Assembly (NCBI GenBank): GCA_003209915.1
Contig: QCOF01000004.1
Span: forward strand, 1-43,148
Direction of reading: 5' to 3'
Length of the DNA stretch: 43,148 nucleotides
Source: Pelagibacteraceae bacterium AG-430-E20
GTDB taxonomy: Bacteria; Pseudomonadota; Alphaproteobacteria; Pelagibacterales; Pelagibacteraceae
A program made the position numbers and the translations under genes. Below, one piece after another: positions 42,680 through 43,148 of the stretch (position 1 is its first letter; every line of letters starts with the position of its first letter). Under the pieces are notes generated by a model. It was not told the DNA's origin, made no database searches, and worked only from the letters and a program-made list of their open reading frames with translations.

Positions 42680-43148
42680 ATGTTAAAAATATTTAAAAGT
42701 ATTTTAATTTCATTTGTTTTTATTTTCTCATCAATTTTGAATAGTTATTCTTTAGATATTTCAACAATTCTGAGAAATCAACAATTAACCGTGTTTGATA
42801 TAGGTGTCTTTAGATTGCAGGAGGATTTAAAGAAAACCTATCCAGTAATAAAGCAGCATTCTGCTGCTAAGTATGAGGAAATTTATTTAGATGTTGTTTC
42901 ATCTTGGTGGAGAAATAGTGTGGATATGCTTGTATCTATACCAATGAAAGAGGGGCTCGATAAATCTACTTATATGTCCGACTCATTTAGATGCAGAAAT
43001 ATATTTAACTCTGTTAGGGACCATCTTTTAAAAGATCAAAATTTGAGTAATTATAGGTACACTATGGCAACAAGTTATCTTACTTCAATATTCTCAACAC
43101 CATCTAATTGGCCTAAATGGAGATACGATCCAATGGTATTAGAAGAAC
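42680..43148 (+). CDS. Secreted protein of unknown family, 3'-truncated by window edge
   Basis: An open frame begins at the ATG at 42680 and runs without a stop to the window end (156 codons visible). The N-terminus MLKIFKSILISFVFIFSSIL is a signal peptide with a basic start and a hydrophobic core; cleavage near residue 24 (NSYS-LD) is likely. The mature part is hydrophilic, with several aromatic pairs (SSWWRNSVDM, NWPKWRYDP) and one visible Cys (SFRCRNIF). I do not recognise a family. It is not an obvious PstS: the phosphate-binding-protein motifs expected near the N-terminus are absent. It follows the phoR-type gene after 95 bp with candidate operator repeats, so a role in the phosphate response or envelope is possible. 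Confidence 0.8.
   Translation, partial: MLKIFKSILISFVFIFSSILNSYSLDISTILRNQQLTVFDIGVFRLQEDLKKTYPVIKQHSAAKYEEIYLDVVSSWWRNSVDMLVSIPMKEGLDKSTYMSDSFRCRNIFNSVRDHLLKDQNLSNYRYTMATSYLTSIFSTPSNWPKWRYDPMVLEE

Noticed and set aside
1..43148. CRISPR arrays, insertion sequences, prophage or toxin-antitoxin genes
   Set aside because: Reading through the window I found no regularly spaced repeats, transposase-like proteins, phage genes or typical small toxin-antitoxin pairs. The single Xre-type gene has no partner toxin next to it.
42680..43148. Right-edge gene as the phosphate-binding protein PstS
   Set aside because: It follows a PhoR-type gene and has a signal peptide, but the N-terminal phosphate-binding motifs of PstS (G-A-G-A/S-F-P-type) are absent from the visible 156 residues.

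Overview
The window reads as a chromosome segment of a SAR11-clade alphaproteobacterium (Pelagibacterales, 'Candidatus Pelagibacter' type). The evidence is the very AT-rich sequence, the near absence of intergenic DNA (many neighbours share TAATG or ATGA junctions), the lack of mobile DNA, and a gene order that is a stripped-down version of a conserved alphaproteobacterial neighbourhood. The clade call rests on gene content and order, not on a database comparison.

Left part (1-5.4 kb): lipid A genes fabZ (5'-truncated), lpxD, lpxA, lpxI and lpxB on the plus strand, converging on gltX. Next (5.4-11.4 kb, minus strand): one unbroken run ppiD-trpE-trpG-trpD-trpC-lexA-gltX. A textbook alphaproteobacterial SOS box (GTTC-N7-GTTC) lies just upstream of lexA. 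From 11.5 to 17.9 kb (plus) runs tpiA-secG-pyrG-kdsA-eno-ftsB-lipA-ratA, then ispDF-pgpA-cinA on the minus strand, then ntrY-ntrX-trkA-trkH on the plus strand. Genes usually found in these runs in larger alphaproteobacteria are missing: moaC/moeA, the pdh genes, dusB, ntrB/ntrC and hfq/hflX.

Middle (26-31.4 kb): a tRNA-Arg, a complete general L-amino-acid ABC transporter (yhdWXYZ/aapJQMP), a small Xre-type regulator, and tRNA-Asn and tRNA-Cys on the minus strand. The transporter has a structured leader, a strong Shine-Dalgarno sequence, and an intrinsic terminator between the binding-protein gene and the permeases. Then valS-ilvD-manC (31.4-37.0 kb).

Right part (37-43.1 kb): the most interesting region. 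A diacylglycerol-kinase-like gene is divergent from a PlcP-type metallophosphoesterase followed by a GT4 glycosyltransferase. These converge on a PlsC-like/OlsB-like acyltransferase pair, which is divergent from a PhoR-type histidine kinase. A signal-peptide protein of unknown family runs off the right edge. Together these look like a phosphate-starvation membrane-lipid renovation module: phospholipid to diacylglycerol to glycolipid, plus N-acylated amino-acid (ornithine-type) lipid. Lipid renovation of this kind, with a four-gene cluster, is known from gyre isolates of SAR11. The regulatory dyads around these genes, the neighbouring lipid kinase and the unknown secreted protein are less well explained.
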